From assembly GCF_023701485.1 (NCBI RefSeq), contig NZ_JAMQBK010000039.1, positions 426,236 to 490,235 on the forward strand: 64,000 nucleotides of DNA. Reading direction: 5' to 3'. Origin of the DNA: Aporhodopirellula aestuarii (GTDB taxonomy: Bacteria; Planctomycetota; Planctomycetia; Pirellulales; Pirellulaceae). Positions within the stretch are counted from its first letter, which is position 1, and each line of letters opens with the position of its first letter. Made by a program: the position numbers and the translations under genes. Of the stretch, positions 1 through 10,394 are shown in pieces. The notes under the pieces are model-generated. The model was not told where the DNA came from. It did not search any database and saw only the letters and a list, made by a program, of their open reading frames with translations.

Positions 1-156
1 AAAACGAAAGCCGTTTCGGTCGTCATCAGCCAGTCCACCGGGACCGTGCGATTGTACCAAAATGGCTTTTTAATCCTGCAAATCGTGCCGATGGACAAGG
101 CCGTCAAGTGGCAAGAATTTGCCTTCGAACCGCCTCCGCAGTCCAGCGAAGACTGA
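1..156 (+). CDS. DisA-N-like diadenylate cyclase domain protein, C-terminal fragment
   Basis: An open frame enters from the left edge and ends at a TGA, giving 51 residues. It contains a stretch reading VVISQSTGTVRLYQNG, which resembles the end of the DisA/CdaA nucleotide-binding (DAC) domain, where an SxxTGT strand is followed by a short hairpin. That family makes cyclic di-AMP from ATP. Planctomycetes commonly carry a stand-alone DAC protein that ends soon after this strand, as here. Only the tail is visible, so the catalytic DGA and RHR motifs cannot be checked. The family call is an inference from one short motif. The gene is co-directional with the fumarase gene downstream. Confidence 0.5.
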   Translation, partial: KTKAVSVVISQSTGTVRLYQNGFLILQIVPMDKAVKWQEFAFEPPPQSSED

Positions 157-277
157 GTCGGGTGACGCGCGTCTGGTCGTTCGCGCCCTGCCTCGGATTT
201 GTTAGCTTCATCGTGTAATGAGGAACCCCACGTCGGGGCTCGCTTTTTCCGTAGCCAACCAATCCGATTCATCCACC

Positions 278-1702
<1,425 letters not shown>

Positions 1703-1773
1703 TGAGATTGTCGTGAGGAGTGAACCTTTCGTTTCGGTCCAAATCATCGGTCGACACAACACATCACTCCATC

Positions 1774-2325
1774 ATGAACACGAATCTCACCCGGACGAGC
1801 AAATTCCTCAGTCTGGTGCTGCGGCATCGGCCTGAGGTGATCGGGTTGCGGCTCGATGCTGAAGGTTGGCTCGACATCAATGAATTGATCGCCAGCGCGA
1901 ACCAGCGTGGCACCGCGATCACGTTGGAACAGCTTCACGAAGTCGTTGCCACGTGTGAGAAGAGGCGTTTTGCTCTCAGCGACGATGGGCTTCGCGTTCG
2001 CGCCAATCAAGGGCATTCGGTCGCAGACGTTGAGCTGAACCTTCCATCAACCCAGCCGCCTGACCAGCTGTTTCATGGCACCGTCGCGGTGTTTCTTGAC
2101 AGCATTCGCGAGCAGGGTTTGCGGCGGCGTTCTCGCAATCACGTGCATTTGTCGGCGGATCGCGAAACGGCCACCAAGGTCGGTTCGCGTCGCGGCGTCC
2201 CTGTCATCCTTGCCGTGAATGCAGGTGAAATGAATGATGCCGGGCACGTGTTCTACCGCTCGGCAAACGGCGTCTGGCTGACCAATCACGTGCCACCTCG
2301 ATTTCTCGCGTTCCCCGAAAATTGA
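1774..2325 (+). CDS. kptA: RNA 2'-phosphotransferase (KptA/Tpt1 family)
   Basis: The 183-residue product matches the Tpt1/KptA family in length and layout. An N-terminal winged-helix half opens with SKFLSLVLRHRPE, holding the conserved Arg-His-Arg. An ADP-ribosyltransferase-like half follows, with LFHGT and HVHLSADRETA motifs. The family removes an internal 2'-phosphate from RNA and transfers it to NAD+, giving ADP-ribose 1'',2''-cyclic phosphate. Bacteria lack the fungal tRNA-splicing pathway, so the native substrate is unclear; RNA repair or NAD-dependent capping has been suggested for bacterial members. The start is the ATG of MNTNLTRTSKF, where family homology begins. It converges with the sigma-54 regulator gene on the other strand. 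Confidence 0.93.
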   Translation: MNTNLTRTSKFLSLVLRHRPEVIGLRLDAEGWLDINELIASANQRGTAITLEQLHEVVATCEKRRFALSDDGLRVRANQGHSVADVELNLPSTQPPDQLFHGTVAVFLDSIREQGLRRRSRNHVHLSADRETATKVGSRRGVPVILAVNAGEMNDAGHVFYRSANGVWLTNHVPPRFLAFPEN

Positions 2326-2366
2326 ACCGAGACGTCATGCAGCGATCCAAAGTCGCTTGGCGTTTT

Positions 2367-4574
2367 CTAGTCAGACTTGGAATCTTCTGCGGCGTATCGC
2401 TTGAGCTTGCGATCGAGCGTGCTGCGTTCGATGCCGAGTATCGTGGCCGACTGGCTCTTATTGCCGCCGGTGCTGTTGAGCACCCGCTCGATATGTTTTC
2501 GTTCGAGTTCGGCGAGCGAAATGGCGGGAGTGGATCCGTTTGGTCCAGTGGGTGAACTAGTCGCGGCCATCGAAATTGACCCGGCACCCGTTGGCGATGG
2601 CGTCGGGCTTCCATGAACAGCCCGCGTGAGCATCAACTCGTCAGGTCCGATTTCATGCAACCCACGCACATCGAGCGGCGCCATTACGACAGCACGTTCG
2701 ATCACGTTACGTAGTTCGCGGACGTTACCCGGCCATGAATACTCCAGCAACTTCTGGCTCGCCTCGCGTGTCAACTTCATCGGGCCGCGACCCATCGTTT
2801 GCACAAACGTGTTGACGAAGTGTTCGGCCAAAAGCACGACGTCGCGGCCCCGCTCTCGCAGCGGTGGGACGATGATCTCGATCACGTTGAGTCGGTAGAA
2901 AAGGTCTTGTCGAAACGTGCCGGCCTGCACCATCGCTTGCAAGTCACGGTGTGTCGCCGCGATCACCCTCACATCGACGTGAACCGCCGTATGGCCACCA
3001 ACTCGTTCAAAAGGATGCCCTTCGAGAACCCGCAGCAGTTTGGCTTGTAGGTCCAAATTCATTTCGCCGATTTCGTCGAGCATCAGCGTGCCACCGGACG
3101 CGGCTTCGAATTTGCCTTTCTTCTGTTCGGTTGCACCCGTGAAGGCGCCCTTCTCGTGACCAAACAACTCACTTTCGAGTAGATCCTTCGACAGTGCCGC
3201 GCAATTCAAACAAACCATCGGCTCGTCCGCGCGGGGACTCGCAAAGTGAATCGCTGACGCAACGAGTTCCTTCCCCGTGCCCGATTCTCCACGCAACAAA
3301 ACCGCTGCACCGGAGCGAGCGACTTGCGCGATCTGATATTGCACGTCCGCGATCTTGTCGCTCCGGCCCAGTATCTCCACCCGACCGGCGAGTTGTTTTC
3401 GTAGTCGGCGGATCGTCTCGCGAGATTGATGCAGGGTCTGTTCGAGTTGTTGCCGCCGTACGAGCGATCGGCAGGCTTCACAAAAAATCTCGCACGCCGT
3501 GACGATCATTGCCAAGTCGCGTTCGCCCAACGAAGGATCGCCCGCCGTTGTGATCACGTGTAACAATCCACCTGCCCTCGACGAGCCATTGTCCGAATCG
3601 TCCTGTTCCGAAGTCGGCAGGCTCAACGGCACCAAAACGATTGATTCCACATCGATCTCGCCGCGGGTGTCCTCCGTCGCGAGCCGGCGATCGCCGACGA
3701 CGTTGCGGGCGAGCAGTGCGGACGCGCCGGGGAAGCGAATTTGGCGTACCAGTGATTCGGGTGGGCGACGATAGCGATGCCCTTCTCGCTGGTGAACGTG
3801 GCGAGGCATCGGCAGCTCGCGATCGGAATCGAAAAAGTACAGCCCGATCTCCGCGGCTGGCAATTGTCCGGCGAGCGTTTGGATCAAGAGTTCTGCTGCC
3901 GGATCAAAATCGTCTGCGGGACTCTCCAGGCGTCCCATCGCAAACGCCATCTGCAACAGCGATAGGTCTGACGAAGACCCGTCGGAGCGTTGCAACGAGG
4001 TTCGGCTGTCTGGCCGGCTTGTTTCGCCAGGCGATCTAGGTTGACCGGTCTGCCCCGCTCTCTTTGTTTTGCCAGACTCGCCAGTTTCTGTCCCTGAGTT
4101 TCTCTGGCCGGACATGCCCAGCGTGCTTGCGGGTGATCGCGACACGATGTCCAGCCATTCGGCGTCCGCCTCACTTGCGAAATCGTCTCCGAGCATCAAA
4201 TCGTCTTGCGTCGCATCGTCTTCGTGATTTTGCCCGAGGCGTTCGCTCGACGACGGTCCCGATCCCGACCAATGCGTTAAATCATGTGTGAATCGCATTT
4301 CGAACCCGGCGACTTGTAAACGGTCGCCTTCGCTAAGCCGGGTGGCTTGGGCAATTCGGGAGTCATTGACGAAGACGCCGTTACGGCTGCCGAGGTCCTC
4401 GATAAACCAGCTTGTTTCATCGCAGGCCAACCTGGCATGACGACGACTCGCACGTCCGCTACGCAAAACGACCTGGTTTTCTGACGATCTCCCTAGCACA
4501 ACCTCCGACGGAGGGGCTAAACGGTACACGTCAGTCCAGCGTGAGCCTCGATGGAGCACCAAATAGGCATCCAT
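2367..4574 (-). CDS. FHA-GAF-type sigma-54-dependent transcriptional activator
   Basis: This 735-residue protein has four parts. An FHA domain (about residues 20-90, with [13 protein letters not shown] and SRNGVFVND) binds phosphothreonine. A GAF-like sensory region spans about 200-380. A sigma-54 AAA+ domain follows, with Walker A GESGTGKE near 430 and the sigma-54 contact loop GAFTGA near 477. A Fis-type HTH ends the protein ([20 protein letters not shown], about 695-730). Such proteins open sigma-54 promoters after a signal, and the FHA domain suggests input from a Ser/Thr kinase, which planctomycetes have in number. The start is the ATG of [10 protein letters not shown]. It diverges from the secreted-protein gene at 4711 across a 136-bp gap, which may hold its target promoter. 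Confidence 0.93.
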   Translation of the reverse strand: MDAYLVLHRGSRWTDVYRLAPPSEVVLGRSSENQVVLRSGRASRRHARLACDETSWFIEDLGSRNGVFVNDSRIAQATRLSEGDRLQVAGFEMRFTHDLTHWSGSGPSSSERLGQNHEDDATQDDLMLGDDFASEADAEWLDIVSRSPASTLGMSGQRNSGTETGESGKTKRAGQTGQPRSPGETSRPDSRTSLQRSDGSSSDLSLLQMAFAMGRLESPADDFDPAAELLIQTLAGQLPAAEIGLYFFDSDRELPMPRHVHQREGHRYRRPPESLVRQIRFPGASALLARNVVGDRRLATEDTRGEIDVESIVLVPLSLPTSEQDDSDNGSSRAGGLLHVITTAGDPSLGERDLAMIVTACEIFCEACRSLVRRQQLEQTLHQSRETIRRLRKQLAGRVEILGRSDKIADVQYQIAQVARSGAAVLLRGESGTGKELVASAIHFASPRADEPMVCLNCAALSKDLLESELFGHEKGAFTGATEQKKGKFEAASGGTLMLDEIGEMNLDLQAKLLRVLEGHPFERVGGHTAVHVDVRVIAATHRDLQAMVQAGTFRQDLFYRLNVIEIIVPPLRERGRDVVLLAEHFVNTFVQTMGRGPMKLTREASQKLLEYSWPGNVRELRNVIERAVVMAPLDVRGLHEIGPDELMLTRAVHGSPTPSPTGAGSISMAATSSPTGPNGSTPAISLAELERKHIERVLNSTGGNKSQSATILGIERSTLDRKLKRYAAEDSKSD

Positions 4575-4710
4575 TATCGAGGAAACGGCGGGTGGCGAGG
4601 AAGGCTTGCTTGTCACTGGAAAACACCACAACTATTCTACACGGTTGCTTATACTATCAATCGTAGTCCCGATCCTACGAAACTTTTCACCTGAGCAGGA
4701 ATCTGTCTCG

Positions 4711-6147
4711 ATGCGTTCTCTCTTCCGACGCCCGTTTAACACCACCTCCCGTCAATCTTCAGTGAATTCGCGTCGATTCGATCTGCCGAGGTTGGCTGGT
4801 CTGACGTGCTTGATGTTCGTTTTGTCCATGACGGTTGTGACGACGACCGCAAACGCAGGACTCGGACTCGGAAACCAGGGGGCGGTCGGCGGGGTCATGA
4901 TTGATCCTGGCGGCAATGTGCGAGCCGCCACCTTGCAAGAACAAAAAGAGATGGCCGAAACGGTGCGGGCCGCGATCCAAGGACCCACCGGTGACTTGGC
5001 CGATGCGACCGGCAAACGCGTCGTGTCGCTCGCGAAATTGCAGCAGGCTCTTCGCGAAATGCACGAAACCGGCGGACGGTTGGATGACGAGACCGCATTC
5101 CTCGCCGGGCTCCAACGAATCGAATACGTCGTTGTTGATGAAGAAAACAACGACATTCTGCTCGTCGGCCCCGCCGAACCGTGGGAAGTGCGTGCAGATG
5201 GTGCCGTCGTCGGCAAGCAATCTGGCGGCTCGGTACTACGTCTCGATGATCTCGTCGCGGCGTTTCGTAGCGTCGAAGAGGCCCGTCGTGAGGGCGGCAT
5301 CCGCTGCTCGATCGAGCCGACCGCTGAAGGTCGTCAACGTCTCCGCGGATTTCTCAAAAACGTCAAGCTGCGCCCCGGCCAAAATCCCGCTTTCCTCGAA
5401 GCTGGAATGCGGGAAGCCTTTGGTCCCCAAATGGTCACGCTCGCCGGGGTTGCTCCGGACAGCCGTTTTGCCCGGACACTCGTCGCGGCCGACTTCGAGA
5501 TGAAGCGAATCGCGATGGCACTCACCGAGTCGCCCGTCAAAGGGTTGCCGAGTTATCTCGAAATGGCCAAAAACAAACGTCAATCGGCCGCTCAAAGTCC
5601 ACGGTGGTGGATGGCATGTAACTACGACGCCGTCGCCCGTGATGCGGATGGCCAGGTCTGGAAGATCAGCGGCCAAGGCGTCAAAACCATGACCGAAGAG
5701 GACATCGTCGCCGCTGACGGCAGCGTGGAATCCGACGGACGCAAAGATCCGCTGGCGGTCAAATGGGCAGATACGATGACCGAAAAGTACGATGCGTTGT
5801 CGAAAGAACGGCCCGTTTTCCGCGATTTGCGTAACGTGATGGACCTCGCCGTCATCGCCACCTTGATCACCCAGGAACAGCTCGATCAACGCAGCGGAAT
5901 CGATCTCAATGTCTTGCGTGGTGGCGATTCGTTGATCGAAACTGCCCACTACGTTCTGCCTCAATCACTCGCGCCCCAGTGCAGTTTCATCCATGGACGC
6001 GCCGGTTGGACCGTGACGGCGTCGGGAGGGGTGAATATCAACGCGTTCGGAATCGTCGAAAACCAAGTCGAGCAACCCGAACTGCAAACGCTCGTTTCGG
6101 TGCGTGATGCGGACCACTCGAGTCGTTGGTGGTGGGACGGCAAGTAA
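4711..6147 (+). CDS. Secreted planctomycete protein, DUF1598-like
   Basis: A 478-residue protein with a signal peptide: an Arg-rich N-terminus, a hydrophobic stretch (LTCLMFVLSMTVVTTTANA, about residues 30-50) and an Ala-x-Ala cleavage site. The mature part is soluble-looking and has a C-terminal VNINAFGIVENQ region. I believe it belongs to DUF1598, a family largely confined to planctomycetes with no known function, but I recognise it only by overall character. The start chosen is MRSLFRRPF, which puts the basic residues directly before the hydrophobic core; an in-frame start further upstream would bury it. It is divergent from the FHA/sigma-54 regulator, which could control it. Export to the periplasm is an inference from the signal peptide. 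Confidence 0.8.
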   Translation: MRSLFRRPFNTTSRQSSVNSRRFDLPRLAGLTCLMFVLSMTVVTTTANAGLGLGNQGAVGGVMIDPGGNVRAATLQEQKEMAETVRAAIQGPTGDLADATGKRVVSLAKLQQALREMHETGGRLDDETAFLAGLQRIEYVVVDEENNDILLVGPAEPWEVRADGAVVGKQSGGSVLRLDDLVAAFRSVEEARREGGIRCSIEPTAEGRQRLRGFLKNVKLRPGQNPAFLEAGMREAFGPQMVTLAGVAPDSRFARTLVAADFEMKRIAMALTESPVKGLPSYLEMAKNKRQSAAQSPRWWMACNYDAVARDADGQVWKISGQGVKTMTEEDIVAADGSVESDGRKDPLAVKWADTMTEKYDALSKERPVFRDLRNVMDLAVIATLITQEQLDQRSGIDLNVLRGGDSLIETAHYVLPQSLAPQCSFIHGRAGWTVTASGGVNINAFGIVENQVEQPELQTLVSVRDADHSSRWWWDGK

Positions 6148-6264
6148 GCGGAGGTAGCTTTTCTCGTCTTGATTTTGCTGCCGGGCAATCGGTAAACCAG
6201 GGAGGTTTCGCAGTCGACACTGAAGTCGCTGCGACCGTTTCGTCCTTCTTGTTTTTGTACCGGC

Positions 6265-7305
6265 ATGAATCAATCGCAGAATTTCCCCATCAATGCGGGA
6301 ACCGTCGTTACCGAACCAGCCGCGGTGCAAACCGCCGCTGAAAACACGCCGATTGTCGATCCACCAGGGATCGCGGATGCCACTTCCGCGTTGATTTCCA
6401 ACATGACCAACGGGGATTTCTCCGGCGTGGCTGCTTACGCGACCACGCATCTCGCCCCCGCGGTTCTTTCTGCTGGGATCGGACTATTTGTCATCTTCCT
6501 GGGGTATCTCGTTGCGAAATACCTGATGCGAATCGTTAGCCAACCGGTATGCCGCCGTGTCGATGAAACGCTCGGCAAATTCGTTGGCAAGATGGTTTTC
6601 TATCTCACGATGTTCGGCGTCGTCGGTGCCGTGCTCAGCAAACTCGGGGCACCGTTGGGCGGTCTTGCCGCGATGTTGGCCGCCGCCGGTTTTGCGATCG
6701 GTTTGGCCTTCCAAGGCACGCTCAGTAATTTCGCAGCAGGCGTGCTGATGCTCGTCTTCCGGCCCTTCAAAGTCGGCGACGTCGTGACCGCGGCGTCGGT
6801 GACCGGCAAAGTCAACGAGATCGATCTGTTCACGACCACTCTCGATACGCCCGACAACCGCCGCATTATCGTCCCCAACAGTTCGATCGCGGGTGGCACC
6901 ATCGAGAACATGACTCACCACGCCCACCGACGCGTCGAAGTTTGTGTGGGCGTCGATTACACCGCCGATTTGCAAACGACTCGCGAGGCATTGCAGCGGG
7001 CGATCGACAATCTCGCCTCGTACACGATTCCCGGCGAAGGACGCGGTGGCGCCGTGATTTTGGCTGGACTCGGTGATAGCGCCGTTGAATGGAAAGTTCG
7101 GTTGTGGGTTTCCGCCAAAGATTACTGGCCGGTAAACGAAATGCTGATCGGCGAAGTCAAAACCCAGCTCGATTCGGCTGGCGTTTCGATTCCGTTCCCA
7201 CAAATGGATGTCCACGTGAAAACAGGGACAGATGCCATTCTCACGGCATCCCAATCTTCGCGAGTTCGGCCTGCCCGCCGCGCCGCCGATCGGCTCGCAA
7301 GCTAA
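6265..7305 (+). CDS. MscS-family small-conductance mechanosensitive channel
   Basis: A 346-residue inner-membrane channel of the MscS family, which opens under membrane tension to release solutes on osmotic downshock. After about 65 polar residues come three transmembrane helices: about 72-95 (GIGLFVIFLGYLVAKYLM), 112-135, and the pore-lining TM3 near 138-160, rich in Ala and Gly (AAMLAAAGFAIGLAFQGTLSNFA). A beta domain follows (FKVGDVVTAASVTGKVNEI, then IIVPNSSI) and a cytoplasmic alpha/beta domain with FPQMDVHV. The length is slightly above the 286 of E. coli MscS because of the polar N-terminus and a basic C-terminal tail. It is followed by a cluster of REP-like palindromes. Confidence 0.95.
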   Translation: MNQSQNFPINAGTVVTEPAAVQTAAENTPIVDPPGIADATSALISNMTNGDFSGVAAYATTHLAPAVLSAGIGLFVIFLGYLVAKYLMRIVSQPVCRRVDETLGKFVGKMVFYLTMFGVVGAVLSKLGAPLGGLAAMLAAAGFAIGLAFQGTLSNFAAGVLMLVFRPFKVGDVVTAASVTGKVNEIDLFTTTLDTPDNRRIIVPNSSIAGGTIENMTHHAHRRVEVCVGVDYTADLQTTREALQRAIDNLASYTIPGEGRGGAVILAGLGDSAVEWKVRLWVSAKDYWPVNEMLIGEVKTQLDSAGVSIPFPQMDVHVKTGTDAILTASQSSRVRPARRAADRLAS

Positions 7306-7328
7306 ACGCATTTCTATTGTTGCTGCAG

Positions 7329-7421
7329 CCACCGTCGCCAGGCGGTGGGCTATTTTTCTGTAGCCACCGTCGCCAGACGGTGGACTATTTTTCTGTAGTA
7401 GCCACCGTCGCCAGACGGTGG
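7329..7421. repeat. Three tandem REP-like palindromes
   Basis: The 20-mer CCACCGTCGCCAGACGGTGG occurs at 7364..7383 and 7402..7421, and with one change (GCCAGGCGGTGG) at 7329..7348. Each is an 8-bp inverted repeat around GCCA. The copies are joined by near-identical linkers containing tatttttctgtag. They lie just after the MscS gene stop. Such extragenic palindromes typically act as transcript ends or as targets of REP-associated transposases. Confidence 0.85.
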
Positions 7422-7677
7422 ACGCGTTTTGGCTTTTCGAGTCACCACCCTGGGCCGCAGTCGCTGTGCTGCCAATCTTCTCTGTCACTGATGACAAGCC
7501 CCCCAATCATTCGCCGTTAGTCATCAGACCGTAGGCTTCGCGTCGCTCCCTCGTGTTTGGTGCTTCCGCGTTGGCGGCGGAGTCGCGAGGGGCGCCCGAG
7601 CGTTCAAAGCCTGCGAAGAACACCCTGCAGCCAATGCCTCCCTCGGTGTTCAAACGGTCACAACCGACTATCCTGTA

Positions 7678-8556
7678 ATGCCGACGCGACGCAAACTTGC
7701 GGCAACGGCATTCCGTGCAAAAGGGCGAACGATGTGGCACACGAGCGACGGTGATCGAACTCTGGTCGACGACGAAGCGATCTTGGTCCGCAGCGCGATC
7801 GACTCCCTCGTTGACCATTTGCTTGATCGGCTCAATCACGAGTCTCGCGATCGAGAACAGGTGGCTTCCCAGCGATTCGATTTCGAAATCGGTGTCTATC
7901 TTTTCGACGTGTTGACGCCAAACCAGCAGATCGGATTGCTGCACACGGTGGCCAAGTATTTGCTCGAACCCACCGACGATGTGCTTGAACTCACCGCGGC
8001 GAGCGAGTCTGCTGTCGCGGCGATCTACGCTCACGCCTTGCGTCAAATTGAGATCGAAATCGAGATCTCGGAATTCGCCCTCAGTGACTCCCCGAGGAGC
8101 GAATTCGATCAGGAGGCCGCGACGGAAGCCTTACTCGATCCGGTTCATGCTGACTTTCTTGATTTCGATGCACTCAGTTCTGGTTTCTCGCAATTTGCCT
8201 ACGAAACAGATCCCTTCTACTGGCGACGGCTCGCCCGGAATGCCTACACCGGCGCGGGAGAATTCGAGTTGGTGAACGAGGCGGCGGACGTCGACATGGG
8301 GCCCGATCTCCACTGCACCGATATCGAACAGTGGCGGTTTCTCGTTGACTGCCTCTGTGATTGGGTGCTATGGGATCGAGATTTTGAAATGGCCGCCTGT
8401 TTTCTCGATGCCGATCCCGCGCGTGCCTCAGAAACCAGATCCATCATGGGGATTGAAGATGACTATTTTACCTGCATCGTGCGGGATCCCAAGACGGCCG
8501 AAATTCCAAACCTCGTGTCGGCAACCCGCGACATTGTCCGACGCAAGCCACGCTAG
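7678..8556 (+). CDS. Hypothetical acidic protein
   Basis: A 292-residue soluble, acidic protein rich in Asp and Glu, with no transmembrane segment or signal peptide. I do not recognise a family. Helical stretches with evenly spaced hydrophobics (AIDSLVDHLLDRLNHES; IEQWRFLVDCLCDWVLWD) suggest an all-helical fold. An alternative start is the ATG of MWHTSDGDRTLVDD at 7732, which would remove a basic N-terminus unlike the rest of the protein. It sits between the REP-like repeats and surE on the same strand. An open frame on the opposite strand (7507..8046) looks like its shadow. Confidence 0.7.
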   Translation: MPTRRKLAATAFRAKGRTMWHTSDGDRTLVDDEAILVRSAIDSLVDHLLDRLNHESRDREQVASQRFDFEIGVYLFDVLTPNQQIGLLHTVAKYLLEPTDDVLELTAASESAVAAIYAHALRQIEIEIEISEFALSDSPRSEFDQEAATEALLDPVHADFLDFDALSSGFSQFAYETDPFYWRRLARNAYTGAGEFELVNEAADVDMGPDLHCTDIEQWRFLVDCLCDWVLWDRDFEMAACFLDADPARASETRSIMGIEDDYFTCIVRDPKTAEIPNLVSATRDIVRRKPR

Positions 8557-8738
8557 GAAGAGCTCGCGACATCAATTGTGAATTGGCCCTTCAGCGGTGA
8601 CCGATTCGTCAGCCTTGCCTGCGTTGAACCCTATCTCGTTAGGGCGGCTGTCTTGGTCTCGGTATGAGATTGGGCGGTTCGGTAAATTGCCTCGCCTTGA
8701 CGAAAGGCACTTATTTTTCAGTTCCAGCCAACATTAAA

Positions 8739-9602
8739 ATGAACGGCATGCATTTTCTGATCACCAACGATGATGGGATCGACGCTCCCGGCCTCCAGTC
8801 GCTCTACGACGCGTTGTTGATTTACCTGACCGATCGCGGGTATGACGACGCCGAATTGATGGTTGTTGCACCCGATCGCGGCCGGAGTGAATGTGGCCAT
8901 AGCGTCACGAGCACCCGGGACCTAACTGTTCGTCAGGCCCGGCCGGGTTGGATCAGCGTGGACGGAACACCAGTCGATTGTGTCCGCGTGGCCCTGACTT
9001 GTCTCTGTCCCGATGCCGTTGCAGTCTTTTCTGGTGTCAATGCGGGAGCGAATGTGGGGGTGGATTTAATGGTCAGCGGTACGTTCGCAGCTGCCCGCGA
9101 AGCGGCGATCCATGGAAAACCCGCGATGGCGATTTCCCACTACCGTCGTCCAGACATCCCCAAAACATGGGACCATGTCGGACGCTGGATCGAATCAACC
9201 CTCGACGATTTTTTCGCAGAGCAAGTTTCGTTGCCTGCCGGGAACCAGGAAAGTGGGGCGTCGTTCACTCAGGTGAACGGTTTTGACGACAAGTTCAAGA
9301 CGAATCGACCGGTTTGGAACGTCAACTTGCCCGCGATCCCGCCTGAAACTGAGCAAACGCCACCGGTGGTCCGATGCTTTGTCGACACCACGTCCATGGT
9401 ACGACGTGGACCTGAGCTCAGGCCTTTGTTGCAGCCGGACGTCGACAATGTTGCGTCCGATCTGCCCGTGAATGCCACGGTCAGGCTTGTTTCAGAATTT
9501 CACGACCGTCCCCGCATGAGGGGCTCGGATGTCGAGCAGTGTTTTGCCGGGAAAGTCACCGTTAGCTACGTGGATGCCCACGTTACGTCACAGGACTGCT
9601 AA
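8739..9602 (+). CDS. surE: 5'/3'-nucleotidase SurE
   Basis: A 288-residue SurE survival protein. The start carries the metal-binding [13 protein letters not shown] motif, followed by [14 protein letters not shown] (the family's AP...Q/RSG..hSiT), [12 protein letters not shown], and [10 protein letters not shown] with the conserved Asn. The family dephosphorylates nucleoside 5'- and 3'-monophosphates with a divalent metal and is linked to stationary-phase survival. The length is above the usual ~250 because of an insertion near residues 165-190. Either ATG, MNGMHF (8739) or [10 protein letters not shown] (8748), could start translation; upstream extension looks non-coding. Its stop overlaps the csrA stop on the opposite strand by a few bases, so the two transcripts converge. 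Confidence 0.95.
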   Translation: MNGMHFLITNDDGIDAPGLQSLYDALLIYLTDRGYDDAELMVVAPDRGRSECGHSVTSTRDLTVRQARPGWISVDGTPVDCVRVALTCLCPDAVAVFSGVNAGANVGVDLMVSGTFAAAREAAIHGKPAMAISHYRRPDIPKTWDHVGRWIESTLDDFFAEQVSLPAGNQESGASFTQVNGFDDKFKTNRPVWNVNLPAIPPETEQTPPVVRCFVDTTSMVRRGPELRPLLQPDVDNVASDLPVNATVRLVSEFHDRPRMRGSDVEQCFAGKVTVSYVDAHVTSQDC

Positions 9603-9844
9603 CGATCCATTTGGCCAGCGACGGCTACGCCGCGTTCCAACATCGATGCGACGGCTGACGGTGTGCCGCCGTCCGCCTTGGTCGATTTGGTGATTTGAGG
9701 GGCGAGTTCGCCACGCACGATCGAGATTTCACGGGGGGCTTCAATTCCGATCGCCACCCGGTTGCCCGCGATGCGGTTAACCGTGATCACGATGTTGTCA
9801 CCGATTACGAGTTGTTCGCCTTCTTTGCGACTGAGAACCAACAT
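9599..9844 (-). CDS. csrA: Carbon storage regulator CsrA
   Basis: An 81-residue CsrA beginning [20 protein letters not shown], the signature N-terminus of this dimeric RNA-binding protein. It binds GGA in mRNA leaders and changes translation or stability. [18 protein letters not shown] supplies the conserved VRxEL-type RNA-binding end (here VRGEL). About 30 residues follow, so the protein is a little longer than the usual 60-75. An AAAGGA ribosome binding site sits 6-7 bases before the ATG. An open frame extends further upstream but lacks CsrA homology. Convergent with surE, with overlapping 3' ends. Confidence 0.96.
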   Translation of the reverse strand: MLVLSRKEGEQLVIGDNIVITVNRIAGNRVAIGIEAPREISIVRGELAPQITKSTKADGGTPSAVASMLERGVAVAGQMDR

Positions 9845-10321
9845 GTTGAATCCTTTCAGGTATTCGTTGCTAAGTGGAGTTAAGGGAACGCTTTCTATCA
9901 CTGCAAGCGGGAGCAAATTCTGAGCCTTGACATCGTCTGCGGCACTATTTTTATGCGTAAATTGAGTGTGTTTCAAAGAAAACTTAGTATTCTTCGAGTT
10001 TTAGCTGAATTTTGAAAATAAAAATGCCGAAGGTGGGGGATTCAGAATGAGCCGGTTTGCGTGACAAAAAGGGCGTTCTTTGGTCAAAACGAGACCAAGT
10101 CTCACGTTGAGACGATTCTTGGGAAGTGTGTCCCGTCTGACACAAGTACTATCAGCTGTCCCAGTGACACGTTTGGTCCACGGATTTCGGGTAGGGGTGA
10201 AATTTCAGGAAGAAATGTTTTGCCAACAGCGAAGACCCATCTTGAAGCCATGGGGCGACGTAGTTAACATCCCGTCCTCACAAGTGAGAGACGGATTGCA
10301 AGATCCAGCTCACGCTCCCAA
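9845..10321. other. Intergenic region between csrA and tRNA-Asn
   Basis: About 475 bp without a convincing gene. It should hold the csrA promoter (minus strand) and the tRNA promoter (plus strand). The segment near 9940-10020 is AT-rich compared with the neighbours, as expected for promoter DNA. Short open frames on the plus strand near 10060-10330 have no ribosome binding site or recognisable product. Confidence 0.5.
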
Positions 10322-10394
10322 TCCCCTGTAGCTCAGTTGGTAGAGCAGGCGGCTGTTAACCGCCTTGTCGCAGGTTCGAGTCCTGCCGGGGGAG
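10322..10394 (+). tRNA. tRNA-Asn (anticodon GTT)
   Basis: A 73-base cloverleaf can be folded by eye. The acceptor stem TCCCCTG pairs with CGGGGGA, with one T-G pair. The D arm is GCTC-AGTTGGTA-GAGC. The anticodon stem GGCGG/CCGCC carries loop CTGTTAA, giving anticodon GTT (Asn). The T arm is GCAGG-TTCGAGT-CCTGC, and the discriminator base is G. CCA is not encoded. The minus-strand integrase gene ends inside this tRNA, which marks it as the likely island integration site. Confidence 0.97.

Noticed and set aside
7507..8046. Minus-strand open frame (179 codons) near 7.5-8.0 kb
   Set aside because: It overlaps the more protein-like plus-strand gene at 7678..8556 and has no ribosome binding site or domain.
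9845..9976. N-terminal extension of csrA by 44 codons
   Set aside because: CsrA proteins begin MLVLSRK, and the extension has no similarity; a good ribosome binding site lies before the shorter start.
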